64,000 nt of DNA from Strigops habroptila (GCF_004027225.2 NC_044301.2:18838598-18902597), one strand, 5' to 3'; counted from the stretch's first letter, positions 46,934 to 58,320 are shown. The notes: generated from the letters alone by a model not told the origin. A program made the numbers and translations.

Positions 46934-47642
46934 GTAAGTAGGAATCTGTCTCGCTTCCACATTTCCAGTGTGGCAAGCAGTTATGTACCTCCCACTCCCA
47001 CTGGTGTCCTGTGTGCTGCTCCCACAGTGGCCTCGCATCCCTCCAAGCACATCGCTGGTCATTGGAGAGGCCACGTGGAGGTGTCATAGGGCTGACCAAG
47101 GATGCTCCCTGTGCAGCACCTATGGAGGACATTATCTGTCTTAGTCCTCATCAAGTGCATTATTCATCTTGGTCCTCATCAAGTGATGGGTAGGAAATTC
47201 CTGCAGTAGCAAATGCTGCAGCGTCTGGAGAGAGCAGGATGTAAATCAGAGAGAGGGAAAAGCATCAGGAGTGCAAGGAGCTGGGCTGGATCCTCCCCCC
47301 CAGCTCCATGGGCTCTCACCTCCCAGTCTCATGTTCTTCCGAAGGCAGGAAAAAGTGTTTTTGAAGGCAAGTTCTGCAGCAGAAAGAATTTCTTGCTGCC
47401 AGGAGACATCATAAATGAATATAGTGTATTAACTAATGCATTAGTTAATGACTATGGGAGAAGGTTTTCCCCATGGTCCCTCCGTTGGTAAGTGGAATGG
47501 CTGCAGGGTGAGATTAGGATGATGTTGCCTGTGTTTGAGGAAGAGGCCCCTCCAGCCATGTCTGTCCTTTGCCCCAAGCCAGGGCTGCTCTTCTGCATCA
47601 ATTCCCGTGCTCCGCATGTGGATCTCTCCTCCCCGCCTGCAG

Positions 47643-47852
47643 GTTTTCGATATCCTACCACTGCACAGTGAGCTGCAGCCGGGCCAGAACCAGTGCGTCA
47701 CCTTCACCTTCTTCAGCCACGCCAACACCATCACCCAGGTCACATCACTGTGCAGGGTGGAGGGAGGCCCGAGCTACGAGGTGGCTCTGTGTGGGGAGGC
47801 CTCACACATCAGCTACCTCCTGGACACCACCGAGATTGACTTCAGGCTGCAG
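47643..47852 (+). CDS. HYDIN: HYDIN exon 9 of window
   Basis: 70 open codons in phase 0, acceptor CGCCTGCAG, donor CAG|GTACCA. VFDILPLHSELQPGQNQ and TSLCRVEGGPSYEVALCG are classic HYDIN ASH-repeat sequence. Confidence 0.95.
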
Positions 47853-48726
47853 GTACCACACGCTGATCTTGGCAGAGCTCCTTGTCTCCAACCATCACTG
47901 GTGGGTTGCTGCCCACCTGGGTCTAGGGCTCTCCCCCCTTCCCAGATGCTTTGCTGGCTCTGTGGCTTGGAAGTCCAACCCTTGAGTGATACCTCCTGCA
48001 TCCGAGCTGGTGTTTAATGGCCATCTCCAACCCAACCCCAAAGTTGGGAATCCCTCCTTCTTGGAGGAAACTAATGCTGCAGGCAGGATCCTAGTGGTGA
48101 TCTCCAGAGGGACATGTCCCTCAGACATCCATCCACTGATCTTCTCCTAAAGCCTGAGGTCTAAGGAGATGCTCTCTTTTAATGCTCTTGATTAATCAAC
48201 AAACTAAACCAGGGAAGAAGCTAACTTGGGCTTCCAGTCATTGTAGCTGGAGAGAATGTCCCAGAATAATCCCCACTTTACTTGTTTCCAATTACAACCC
48301 CCACAGCTGTTTCCAGCTGTTGGCCTGTGTGCATTGCTGTGTCTGTCTCCCTTTTGGCTTGTATTTTGCTCACAAATGTGAGCAGGTGCCTTTTCTCCTG
48401 AAATGCCTCTATGCCTCCTCCTGTGTTTCAGCTCGCTATTAGGTGACACCTTCAAGTGCAGAGGGCTTGTGTCCCCTGGTTGGCTTATTACTGACCTTTC
48501 CATGGTTGTTATTGCACCTTTGCCATAAATACCTGTTCCTATGTAGGGCTCAGAGGTACCCTGTGGCCGTGAGTGCCCCAGGTTAACCCAGAGAGCCAAG
48601 TGCCTGTATCTCCTCTGTGCTCCCTGCTTCTGCGCTGTGTTCCTTTGCTTTCAACTCAATGGAAGAGGAATGAAATTCCCAGCAGCAATGTGCCTGTAAC
48701 TTCCTGCTCCTCTGTCCTCTCCTCAG

Positions 48727-48858
48727 GCATTTAACAAAGTCACAGAAGCAGCAGTCACCCTGCAGAACAGCAGGAAGCTGGGATTCACCTTCATGGTGCT
48801 GAGCCCCGGCACAGGCACTGCCCCTCTGCCTGGCGTGCCCCTGGTTGTGCCCAGCACG
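48727..48858 (+). CDS. HYDIN: HYDIN exon 10 of window
   Basis: 44 open codons in phase 0, donor ACG|GTGAGT. AFNKVTEAAVTLQNSRKLGF and PLPGVPLVVPST follow directly from the previous exon. Confidence 0.95.
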
Positions 48859-49703
48859 GTGAGTAGCACAAGGGCTTCACCTGGCCTGTGTCAGGCTGCC
48901 TAGGAGAGAGTTTTTGGGGGGGAAAGGGAAAAGAAGAAAACCCCACACAAAACCAGCCAGGAGAGACAGGGCTGTGAGCAATTGCTGCTGGGGCAGAGAA
49001 GGTCCATCAAGCACAGTCCTAATGGAGCCCCTGAACAGCCTTGGCTAGCGGTGGCTCTGCTGTCCTACAGCAACCATGGGCAGGAGGCACGAGTGCTCTG
49101 GGAGCTCTTTGGAGCCGAGTGCTGAGCTCTCTGGTTGTGCTGACACTGGAGCATCCCGCCATCCCAGCTTGTCATCCTGCCTGGATGTCTTAGAGCTGAA
49201 GCAGTGTTCCTGTCTTGGTGCTCTTTTGCAATGGGAAGAAGAAGCCAAAGGACCAAGTGGCTTTCACCTTCCTCGGTGCCTGTCCCTCTGAGGGATAACA
49301 CGCTGATGCCCTCTTCCTGCGAGCTGCTGCCAGGAGCTGCTGGCCCTGCTGAGAGCACAGGCCCTTCACTGCTCTTCCAGAGCAGCTGGTAAAAGAGCTT
49401 TTGTTTGTTGTGCCTGGCTCTGGCTAGCAGAGGGTAAACCTCATCAGCAGAAGAGCTGTGCTCATGCTGAGCAAAGGGCAGTCTGTGCTGCAGAGTGCAG
49501 GCTTGCAAGGCCTCTGAAGGACATAATGCATCCTGGTGTAGGAGACTTGAGCTTTTGGGTACAAGAAAGCTGGAGGTGGTGATGTCTGATGTTTTCTTAT
49601 ATATGAGAACCTGTCCTGTCTCCTCAGCATGTCTGTCATCTGAGCCATCCCTCCACTGAACCCTCTTTGGTACATTCTCTCCCTCTTCTTCTGTGCCCTG
49701 CAG

Positions 49704-49881
49704 GGTTACCTTGGACCTGGCAAAGAGCAAGTGCTGAAAGTCTATTACCTGTCAGGAGTGCCTGGAGTCTTCTGCAGGGCTTTCCAGATCCAACTGGGTC
49801 ACCTGGAGCCAGAAAAAATCTCCCTGAAAGGAGAAAGGATCTTTCCTAGGATCCACTTGGACCTGCCCAGGAACATCAAAG
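49704..49881 (+). CDS. HYDIN: HYDIN exon 11 of window
   Basis: 59 open codons plus one base, acceptor TGCCCTGCAG. KVYYLSGVPGVFCRAFQIQ and HLEPEKISLKGE, then DLPRNIK. These are highly conserved HYDIN segments. Confidence 0.95.
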
Positions 49882-50359
49882 GTGAGCACTGCCTGTCTGC
49901 TCCCCAGGAAGGTCCCCATGCCATATGCCCATAGGGCAGCTCACAGCCACCTCCACCAGGGCTGGAGGTTTCAGGGCTGTCAGACAAACACTTGGCCCTC
50001 TGGTTACTTCCTGAGTCTCTGGCAGATGAGCCCATATGGGCTTTGCCCCAGGAACCATCCTGCAGAGCTTGCCAGCGTATCTGTTTGAGATCTGGGAAGA
50101 TGATGGCTAGGCAGAAAAGCTTAGGAAAGCTGTAATAGAGGCTGGCAGGGATTTTGGCAGGGTTGGGTTTGCATCACGTTGGGGGGGCTGAGATGCTCCT
50201 GTGTGGGAAGGAAGATGGGTGGGGGCGAGAATCAGCAGGATTTGCTTTCCCTGGGTTGCTGGAGCAGTTTTTGTTTCTGAGTGTCAGGGGAATGGGGCTT
50301 CCCGTCTTCCACGGGATTTGTGCTCCCCCGCTGCTATTGGTGGTGTTCTCTGCTTTCAG

Positions 50360-50495
50360 GCAACACAAAATATGAGAAGATCCTCGAAAAGGCCAAAGAA
50401 AAGCTGGACAAAGGCAGTCAGAGAGACAAGACAAGAGACAAGTTCTGGGGGAGGCTGCGGCAGCCAAGCCCCGCACAGACAACTTGGGCACCATG
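50360..50495 (+). pseudogene. HYDIN: HYDIN exon 12 of window, frameshifted
   Basis: Acceptor TGCTTTCAG, donor ATG|GTGAGC. It opens NTKYEKILEKAKEKLDKGSQ. At the five-G run (about 50446-50451) the family-like continuation GEAAAAKPRTDNLGTM needs one more base. The next exon enters in phase 0, and the exon fits that phase only if a base is restored, an independent sign of a one-base deletion. A homopolymer slip in sequencing is a real alternative. Confidence 0.88.
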
Positions 50496-51146
50496 GTGAG
50501 CAGAGCTGCTGCCCCATCCCACACGTGCCACCCTCCTGCTGGCTACTGGGGACCTCCCTGCACACCCCTGGCCACAGGCTGTGCCAGCTCAGTGTGCCCC
50601 AGGGGCTGCCCACCTTTGGGAGTTGTCCCTCCCGGAGATGCACCAGCTCCTGACTACCCCAGGGAGATGCTGAAGGCTGTGCTCATGCGGTTGGGTTTGT
50701 GGTGCTCTGAAGGACACGCAAGTCAGTGCTGGGGGGTTTGCTGCTCACAGCCCAAGCCCTGTCAGGTTTACAGAGCTGAAAGCAGCAGCCTGACTGCGCC
50801 CTGGGGCTGTGCTGTCAGTGTTCATCTCCAAGAGGCTCCAGCTCTCTCATGGTTCCCTTTCCAGGAGAGCTTTTGTCCAAGCTCCTCAGGTTCCTGGCTT
50901 GTCTGTCTGTCTGGCCAGATTAGCTTTGATAACTGGGCAGGTAGAGATGCTGGAGTTCATTTCTCTGGAGATAAGGTCCTGACTAAGAGAGCAGGAGGTG
51001 TCACACACTGAGCAGTGAGACAGGAGGACTCCACTGCCCCTCTCAACAAGAGCAGGGTGGGATCCTCCACCAGAGACAAGCCTGTGCCTTGGGAAGGACC
51101 TTTGCTAACCAGCCCCTGTCTCTCCTTTCCTCGGTCGAATGCTCAG

Positions 51147-51272
51147 CTGCAGATGCAGATGGAGGAGATGCTGATTGAGGAACGTGCCCTGGAGCAGCAG
51201 AAAGCTCTTGCCTCCCGTCCCCCAGAGGACACTGCCTTTCACCAGCGTGCATGTCAGAGGCTTCTCAATTTA
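51147..51272 (+). CDS. HYDIN: HYDIN exon 13 of window
   Basis: Acceptor AATGCTCAG. LQMQMEEMLIEERALEQQK and RPPEDTAFHQRACQRLLNL form a short helical linker typical of HYDIN. The donor TTTA|GTAGGG is weak and the exact end is uncertain by a few bases. Confidence 0.88.
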
Positions 51273-52759
51273 GTAGGGACTTCTGTACCCTGTCTCCAGG
51301 GGCCCCGAGGGTAACAGCCAGCAGCGCAGCCCTGCTCCTGAGAGCTCCTTGTGTCTCAGAGCTGGGAATAGCTGGGGACTTCAGAAAGGGTGACGTGCTC
51401 CCTGTGAGCAGCTCAGTGTCCTCACTTGCACAGTGCTACCCTGAGCTTTGGAGGTGCTCCACTCCCCGCAGTTGCTGGGTTCTGAGAGCTGAGGGGGTCC
51501 AGTGCAGACCATCAAGCCCTTCCAATCAGCACAGACACCATCCCTGCTGACCAGCTCTGAAAGAGGCAACTCAAAGCTGGCATCTTTGTGCCAACAAACA
51601 GACCCCACTACACAGAAAGAGCAGGGAATCATACAGATCCCTTATGTGCTTTCCCAAGTGGGATTGCCCTGGAAGAGGACCTTCCCAGCAATCTTGTAGG
51701 TGTTGATTACTGCATGCAATACTGTCAAGTGCTGCTTTGGGGACAGATCTGGTTGCAGAGCAACCTCTGCAAGCAAATCTTATTACAAGGCCCTGAAGCG
51801 CTTTCAGGCTTGGGCTGTACACCAGCTTAGCAGTTTCATTGAGACCCGTGGAGGTCCAGTGGACTTCTCTACAATGGCTTTTCATAGCAGAGGAACTGTG
51901 TCCAGTACCCATTTTAAACTAACTTTATTTTAAGGTCCTGTTGGTGGCTGGTAAATCCTAGGCCCTGCGTTCCCTGTGAATTACCCAAGTCTTATTACCA
52001 GGTGCTCAGGCCTTGGGTTTCCTGGGCATGGGTTGAGCTTTTACAGCAGTGAATACAGAAATATCCACTTCATTTGCATCTCCCACCCACCTGGAAATGG
52101 AGCCAGGCTGGGGTTTAAGGACTGTCCTCATTGCAGGGGCTAGATGGGCTGATCACCTTGGTTGCCTCTCAGCATCTTCTGCCTTTGGCTCCTGTGAGCA
52201 TCATCTGAGTTTCTTTGTGAACTCTGTGGGCTTGTGTTGCAAACAGATGGACCCTTTGTGGTTTGGAAGTGCTTTGTTTAGAGTTCATAGTGTCACAGCA
52301 CTTCTGCTCAGCCTTTATTGAACAGCCTGTGGGATCCTCTGGTATATCAAAATAGGCTTCCAAAACAGGCCTTGAGGTAAGGCTGCAGCTCCATCACATG
52401 GTGACTGCTGTCTCTGAGGGGTGGTCAGGCATCTCCTCTAAGCTGCTGTCCAGGGAACATCACAGCATGGGGGTATCTTAGTTGGAAATCCTGCTTTGGA
52501 GAGGTCTGTGCATCCTTCCCTGAGGTGCCTGATGAAGGAATTGCTCATATGTTTCATTTTTACCATGCAAACCCTGGATTCTGGCTATGAAGACCCTTTC
52601 TCTCTTGAGCAGTGACAAGAGGAGAAGAGCAGCTTCTCCAGAGATGCAAAGGGGTCTTTCACGGAGCTGCCAGCCAGGACACCCCTGTGGCCTTAATGTG
52701 CTTCTGACGCATTTCCTGTTGCTTGTGTATCTCAATTGCTTTATTTTCATGTGTTCAAG

Positions 52760-52887
52760 GCTTCAGCATGTGCCTGGACCATGTGAAGTGCCTGCCCTAC
52801 TGCAAGACTGAGACATTTGAAGTACACTTCAATCCACAAAGTGCCAACCTGCCACTGGGAAAGGTGGACGTGCTCCTGCCCATCAAG
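52760..52887 (+). CDS. HYDIN: HYDIN exon 14 of window
   Basis: Acceptor GTGTTCAAG, donor AAG|GTACTA. It begins with two bases of a split Gly codon. CLPYCKTETFEVHFNPQS and LPLGKVDVLLPIK are the second half of an ASH repeat; the first half would be on the exon that was not found upstream. Confidence 0.92.
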
Positions 52888-52971
52888 GTACTAAAGATTC
52901 TGGGGCAGGCAGCAGGTTGGGCACAGCAGCAGGTGTCACCCAGGCTCTCAACTGGATGCTCTGTCCTCTAG

Positions 52972-53164
52972 GTCACAGGAGGCCCCACATTCCAGGTCCA
53001 CCTCCATGCCATCATGGCTGTGCCATCCCTCTGCCTCTCCAGGGACAGGCTGGAGTTCTCCACTGTCCAGCGTGGGCAAATGCCAGGAAGAAACCATCCA
53101 GCTCCACAATACATTCCAGGTCCCCTGTAAATGATCCGTCAGCATGAATGAGCCTGTTAAGGAG
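52972..53164 (+). pseudogene. HYDIN: HYDIN exon 15 of window, extra base and in-frame stop
   Basis: Acceptor TGTCCTCTAG, donor GAG|GTAAAA. VTGGPTFQVHLHAIMAVPSL and LSRDRLEFSTVQRGQ are family-like. An extra A in the CAAATG run (about 53079-53082) then shifts the frame. In the shifted frame the family sequence resumes (CQEETIQLHNTFQVPCK) but hits TGA where the family has Trp, followed by SVSMNEPVKE. Two independent lesions in one exon argue for real decay rather than one sequencing slip. Confidence 0.9.
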
Positions 53165-53559
53165 GTAAAACACAGACAATGTGTAACACACAACTTCTTG
53201 GTTGGGTTTTCTTTGCCTCTCTTGCCTTTTCTGCCCCTCTAGCTGCCTGAGCACTTGGGCTACAGCTCACTTGAGGAAGCCTTTGAGGGTACAGAGCAAG
53301 GCTGGTTCACCTGGGCCTGTTCACTAGCTGATGCTTCACTTCTCTGCCATCTTCACCCATTCTTCCTCCTCTGAGGACACTGCCTCCCCATCTGCCTGCC
53401 CTGCCTACAGGTTTGCCCTCCAGTTCTAGGCAGTGGTGGGCACGTCTGGTTGGGATGAGGGTGCTCTCTGCACCATGACAGCGTCTCAGAGCACTGTAGG
53501 AAATGAGGGTCTGTCCTCACAGACCAAGGAGACCTCACACGACTGGTTTCTGTGCTCAG

Positions 53560-53709
53560 GTGGACAAACATCTGCCAGCAAGCGTGTGTCAGAAGCTGCT
53601 CAAGGAGTTGAAGGCCGAGCCCTGTGGCTTTGAGGTGCTGCCCTCAGCTGGAACCCTCACTCCAGGATGGCGATGCCACATCCAGGTCCAGTTTTCACCT
53701 GTGGAAGAG
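53560..53709 (+). CDS. HYDIN: HYDIN exon 16 of window
   Basis: 50 open codons in phase 0, acceptor CTGTGCTCAG, donor GAG|GTGAGA. VDKHLPASVCQKLLKELKAE, then LPSAGTLTPGWRCHIQVQF. Confidence 0.95.
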
Positions 53710-54448
53710 GTGAGATTGGCGGGTGTCACCCCCAGGAGGTCTGGCAGGGCAGTGTGGTAACAGGAGCCCAGCACAGGGAGTGGGAGATGAGGTCTACCTC
53801 CATATGGACCTTTCTGCCAGCCCTGTGCCCACCGTGCCTCAGTTTCTCCCACACGTTCCCATGCAGTTTGGGAGTCAGCTTAAATGATGGAGCATTCCCA
53901 AAAGCAGTTTGCATGTGGCCACCATGACTTGAAAACTGACAGCATGTGACAGTATGGACACAAGTGCCTGGGAACAGTCCCAGGGATTTTTCAATTGCTA
54001 GTGGAGATATCACCATCTTGTGTCTAGCTTTGACCAGAGCCAAGCACTGAGCAGAGAAGATGACCCTTATTTCTATCCAGTGAGAGCTCAGCTGCTTCTT
54101 TCACACAGCTGATGTTTGCCTGGTGCAGCAGTGCCAGGGCTGTGTCTGGGCAACAGAACCCTGAGGACCCTTCTCATGAGCGTTGCGCTCCCTCATGATT
54201 AGGTGAAAACCTCTGATAGCCCATTTTAGATCCATCTGATACCCAACTATCCAGTTACACTCCACACCAGGACTCACCCCAGTTACTCAGAGCCATGCAG
54301 ATGCTGTAGCCCCTGCTATAAGTAAATACCTGGTTTGCATTCACCTTAGAGGTACTGATAACACCCCTGACCCTGGGACGAGTGTTGACTTGGAGGTGCT
54401 GTCACCTGGGGCTTCATGGAGGAGCTTTCTGTGCTTCTCTCTTTGCAG

Positions 54449-54688
54449 AAGTGCTACAGGGGCGAGCTGCAGATACAGATTTGCCAGAGCAGCCAACACC
54501 TCCAGGTGCCGGTGTCGGGATGCGGTCTGGAGCCATGGCTGGAGTTCAGCCCTGCAGTGCTTGAGCTGGGACCGCTGCTGCTGCAGAGCCATGGGGCAGA
54601 GGGGACAGTGGTGGTGAAGAATCCACGTGAGTTCCCCATCGAGTTTTACTCACTGAAGTTTGACCAGCAGTACCTTGCTGAAGAGCAG
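54449..54688 (+). CDS. HYDIN: HYDIN exon 17 of window
   Basis: 80 open codons in phase 0. KCYRGELQIQICQSSQHLQV, then LEFSPAVLELGPLL and VVVKNPREFPIEFYSLKFD. A complete ASH-like repeat core. Confidence 0.96.
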
Positions 54689-54968
54689 GTGACAGGGAAG
54701 GTCTGGTCCCCATGTGCACGCTCCCATAGCTTCACAGCATTCCAGCATTCCCAGGCTTGTGCCAGGGAGATGGGGGCAGTCCCCAGGGCAAAGCCTGGTG
54801 GCATTACAGGGTTAGCCAGCTCTGGTGGCAGGCTGCAGAGGGGCTTGGATAGTCCCTGCTGTTGGGAGGAAGGAATGAGGGAGGGGGTGGGTTGGTTGGG
54901 TAGTCTGTTCACGTAGTGAAGGTCAAGAAACTCATCCTGTCCATGGTTTCTCTTCCCTCTGCACACAG

Positions 54969-55137
54969 ATCCTATGGACACTGAAAGACTATAACAGCCA
55001 AAACACCTTGTTGCTGCCTCCATGTGCCTCGGGTGAGAAGCTGCCCCTGGAGGTGCTGGAGTGCTATGAGGAGCAGAAGAGGCTGCAGGATGTGCAGGAC
55101 AAGTCCAAGGTGGAGGAACCATCAGACCAGGAGAACG
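54969..55137 (+). CDS. HYDIN: HYDIN exon 18 of window
   Basis: Open, phase 0 in and phase 1 out. ILWTLKDYNSQNTLLLPP and EVLECYEEQKRLQDVQDKSK; an acidic/charged linker before the kinase-like part. Confidence 0.94.
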
Positions 55138-55512
55138 GTGAGGGTTTGGCACTGGCTGTCTTGAGTGTGGACTCTGAATGTGGAGATGAAGAAGAGGAAG
55201 GTGTTGAGAAAAGATGTGGGACAGATGATAACCCTGAGCTCTGCTTTATGTCCATTGTGAGAAAAAGGCCTCAGTGGAGGATTTGAGTGTCACCTCCATC
55301 CCTTCACTGCAGCGAGATGCCATCTTGGCTCCTGTAGGTGCTGAATCCACTATTGCATATGAAGTCTGTAGGATCCCAAGAGGAGTCTGGGGCAGGGACA
55401 AGGGAGAAGCCAGGGAGGTTTTCCCATCTGGCCAAATGAGTACCTTTGCCCCCAGGAGCTGCTGGGATCAGGATGCTGCTGTTCCCTCTCCTAGGCAGGG
55501 CAGCGTGCTCTC
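55138..55512. other. HYDIN intron before the second-family solo LTR
   Basis: No exon recognised. The Glu-rich frame at 55138-55286 continues past a good donor (G|GTGAGG) and is probably intronic. Confidence 0.45.
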
Positions 55513-56175
55513 TGTGAGAGAAACAGTGTTGTTTTCACATAATTGGGGATGGGGCTTTGTAATATTAAGGCTTTACAATATTAGAGCTTTAAGATCAATA
55601 TTAAGGCTTTGCAATATTAAGATTTTTCAATATTGGGGCTGGGGCTAAGTTACTAAGGAAACAAAACAAAGGGTTTGAGATATAACTTCAAAAGACACAC
55701 TCTGTGGTTAAAGACAATATCATCTTTGGACGAAAGACACACTCTGTGGTTAAAAAGAATACTATCTATCTTTGTACAGCCTATGAAACTAAGCCGGTGC
55801 AGGCTGGTTCTGTAGTTAAACAGTAAGTTGGGGTGTCACGTGTCTGCCAGAGAGTTATGAAATCGAACCATAAAAGGAGATAAATAAATAAGAGGAAGGG
55901 GCATATGAAATTGAGTAAGGGGAGGTGTAACCAGAGGCGGGACAGTTAGCATGTAGATTATACGTGTCGGATAGGCTGTAAACCTTGGAGTACCCAACCA
56001 ATGGGGAAACAAGGGAGGGAACTTGTGGATGGGATAGGAAATATAAATCATAGTTCTGCCTTTGCTGTGTGTGCCTACTTGCCAGGACACCCATTTTTGC
56101 AAAAATGTTAATAAATTGCTGCTTCACTGTTGTGTCTAACTGAGGCCTGCCTGAAACTAGAGACCATTTCTCACA
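55513..56175 (+). repeat. Solo LTR of a second ERV family
   Basis: 663 bp bounded by a perfect 7-bp inverted repeat, TGTGAGA and TCTCACA. A TATA-like ATATAAAT lies at about 56040 and AATAAA at 56110-56115, followed by a T/G-rich end. The flanks CTCTC (55508-55512) and TTCTC (56176-56180) match at 4 of 5. Internally, a 22-base phrase AAAGACACACTCTGTGGTTA plus AA is duplicated 42 bases apart (55691 and 55733), and an AATATTAAGGCTTT motif repeats near 55560-55640. It has no similarity to the dominant family. Confidence 0.82.
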
Positions 56176-56316
56176 TTCTCTGTCCTACATGACATTGCAA
56201 GCTGAGATGGCTTTTGGTGACTTCCCAATGGGCAAAGGCGGGAGCTCTTTGGATGGGGAGGATGATGAGGATCATGGGGAGGCAGGAGGGTGACTTTTCT
56301 ACCTGGCTCTGCACAG

Positions 56317-56487
56317 CAGAGCACCAGCAAAGCCCCACCAGCAGCAAGGAGGCTGTGGGAGAACTGGAGCACAGCCCTGTCTGTAGGGCCATCACCTGCC
56401 ACCTCGGCATCGATATCCCTGCAGAAGGGCATGCAGCCTGGAACCACAGAGGGATCATCATCCTTGTCCATGGGGCACCCCTGGCAG
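56317..56487 (+). CDS. HYDIN: HYDIN exon 19 of window (start of P-loop segment)
   Basis: Acceptor CTGCACAG (or three bases later), entry phase 1, matching the previous exon. ELEHSPVCRAITCHLGIDIP and RGIIILVHGAPLAG. The exon ends inside the Walker A motif (GAPLAG), which is completed by the next exon. Confidence 0.92.
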
Positions 56488-57126
56488 GTATGTGAGCCAC
56501 AGCCCTCGGCTGCAAGGAGGGGGGAGCAGGAGAGACATATCCTGATGGCCCATGGTGCTTAGTTGACCAGTTGAAGTGAAGCAAGGTAAGCCATAGCTCT
56601 GCTGGTACATGACATGGTCCAAGGCCTTCGCCCAGCTGGTGCAAGTGGTGTGGCTCACCTTGTGTCCGTGCAGCCAGGCTCTTGTTCCCCCAAATAGGGT
56701 GGCCATGTCCCCACTGCTTCATATGACCACATTGCCTAGTGTCCATGTTGCCCATAGGAGCAGTCCCAGTCCATGCTGACCCTGCACCATGCCCAGACAT
56801 TGCCCATGACAGCACTGACCAGCACAGGCTGGTGAATGGTCTGAGGGGTGGTGGGACAGGGCTCAAAACAGTGTCCTGGCCCAGGGTTGAGGTCACCACA
56901 AGGGACAGAGTCCTCAGCTGAACATGAGGTGGAGATGATTCACCCGGCTTTAGAGTTCAAGGCTTCTAACCATGCTCAAGCTGCCACCTTTGTGGCCTCC
57001 CCTGAAAAGGGGCACTTGCTTTACAACTGTCCCTGACACTTTGCAATCCCATTCAGGGGCTTTCCAGAGCCTGTCCCTGAACACGCCTCACATACAAGTG
57101 TCACCAAGCAGCTTCCTCTCTCCCAG
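56488..57126. other. HYDIN intron splitting the Walker A motif
   Basis: No other feature. Long frames on both strands here are chance. Confidence 0.6.
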
Positions 57127-57300
57127 GGAAGACAGCGGCAGTGGTGGCCTTGTCCCAGTGTTACAGTGCTGCCTGCTTGTCCATCGATGCTGTGGTGAAA
57201 GAAGCCATCTCAGACAGGAGCAGCTCGGCCAGGCTCCATGCCCAGGAGCTCTGCATCAGGGCTGCCATCGAGCAGAGCCACCACAACACAGAGGATGCTG
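57127..57300 (+). CDS. HYDIN: HYDIN exon 20 of window (P-loop segment)
   Basis: Acceptor CTCTCCCAG, donor CTG|GTAAGG. It opens with GKTAAVVALSQCYSAACLS, giving GAPLAGKT across the junction, a valid Walker A. SIDAVVKEAISD and ELCIRAAIEQS follow, as in the adenylate-kinase-like part of HYDIN. Whether HYDIN is catalytic is not established. Confidence 0.94.
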
Positions 57301-57437
57301 GTAAGGAGAAATGCTGGGCCCAGAGCAGCTTTGCAATCCTACCATGACCAGACACTTGTGCTTGCTCCACAGAAGGAGTCTGACAGCCCTTGGGTCTCTT
57401 GAAGAATGTGAGTGCAGCATGTAGAAGTGCAAAGCCA

Positions 57438-57680
57438 TTTCATAGAATCATAGAATCATAGAATAGTTAGGGTTGGAAAGGACCTTAAGATCATCTAGTT
57501 CCAACCCCCCTGCCATGGGCAGAGACACCTCGCACTAAACCATGTCACCCAAGACTCCATCCAACCTGTCCTTGAACACTGCCAGGGATGGAGCATTCAC
57601 AACTTCCTTGGGCAACCCATTCCAGTGCCTCACCACCCTCACAGTAAAGAACTTCTTCCTTATATCTAAGATATATTCTA
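57438..57680 (-). repeat. CR1 LINE 3' end
   Basis: Inverted CR1 tail: CATAGAAT repeats, then TAGTTAGGGTTGGAAAGG and the 3' coding end up to CTTCCTTATATCTAAG. It is close in sequence to the long CR1. Confidence 0.93.
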
Positions 57681-57689
57681 AGATATTTC

Positions 57690-58320
57690 AGAAAGCATCT
57701 CTGGTTATTAAAAACATAATCTCTGTTTTAAGGGCTCAAACGGGCACTTTTACTGCCCCTGGGCTTCTTGGCACACGTTCCTTTCTCTAGGAACAGTGGA
57801 GCACACCTGTATCTATAGAAGTACTTTATAGTTCCTCAAAGCTGAATGCAGCTTGTTCCTCATGGCCATCAGGCAGAGCTGCTGCCCGCTTTAACAAGGG
57901 AGAAGCCCTCTGAAGTGGCTCATTAAGCACTAGACAGTGACTTAGAGTGTGGCTTCACATCCATGAGAGGAAGGGAAGAATAACCTCCCGGAGGAGTTTC
58001 AGCTGAGGTACACACTGCAGCTGAGCTCTTTTCTCCAGAGCTTGCCCCATACACGCTGTCAGGTCACACAGCTCATGGGGGTTTTGCTGTTCTCCATGTG
58101 AGACCAGAGACTTTTAGGAAACTCTTGGGCAGTTGGTGCCCTGAGCTCTGCATGGTGAGGCCAGACCCTGGCTCAGGGGTGGGGGAAGTTTTGCATTGCT
58201 CAGCTTTGAACCTGGCTGGGAGCTGGTGGCAGGAAGAAGGCCCCAGGTCTGGGCCATTAGGAACCGGGTGTTTTCAGTCTTCTGCAGGTTCTCCGTATCT
58301 CTCAATGAACACAGCTTTGG
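57690..58320. other. No feature recognised
   Basis: Between two CR1 fragments. No further HYDIN exon could be identified with confidence. Confidence 0.4.

Larger units (their letters stand above)
46934..54968. other. Short HYDIN introns between exons 8 and 18
   Basis: The gaps 46934-47642, 47853-48726, 48859-49703, 49882-50359, 50496-51146, 51273-52759, 53165-53559, 53710-54448 and 54689-54968 hold no recognised repeat or RNA gene. The gap at 51273-52759 should contain one more exon by splice phase (the preceding exon leaves in phase 0, the next enters with a split codon), but I could not find it. Confidence 0.5.
12779..57300 (+). pseudogene. HYDIN: HYDIN locus (partial, with reading-frame damage)
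   Basis: About 20 exons in family order encode an internal portion of HYDIN, a giant protein of the central-pair C2b projection of motile cilia, needed for ciliary beating. Its body is a series of ASH/MSP-like Ig folds, followed by an adenylate-kinase-like P-loop segment; both parts appear here. Splice phases agree across most junctions. Lesions seen are a missing base in the exons at 38751 and 50360, an extra base plus in-frame TGA in the exon at 52972, an unrecognisable end to the exon at 31100, and two phase gaps implying absent exons (39064-46816 and 51273-52759). Neither gene end is in the window. It may be a degenerate duplicate, a lineage-specific loss, or a functional gene with assembly errors; several exons remain perfectly open. 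Confidence 0.85.

Noticed and set aside
56171..56899. A 242-codon antisense ORF across a HYDIN exon.
   Set aside because: It is the antisense shadow of the HYDIN exon at 56317-56487 plus flanking intron, with no family similarity.
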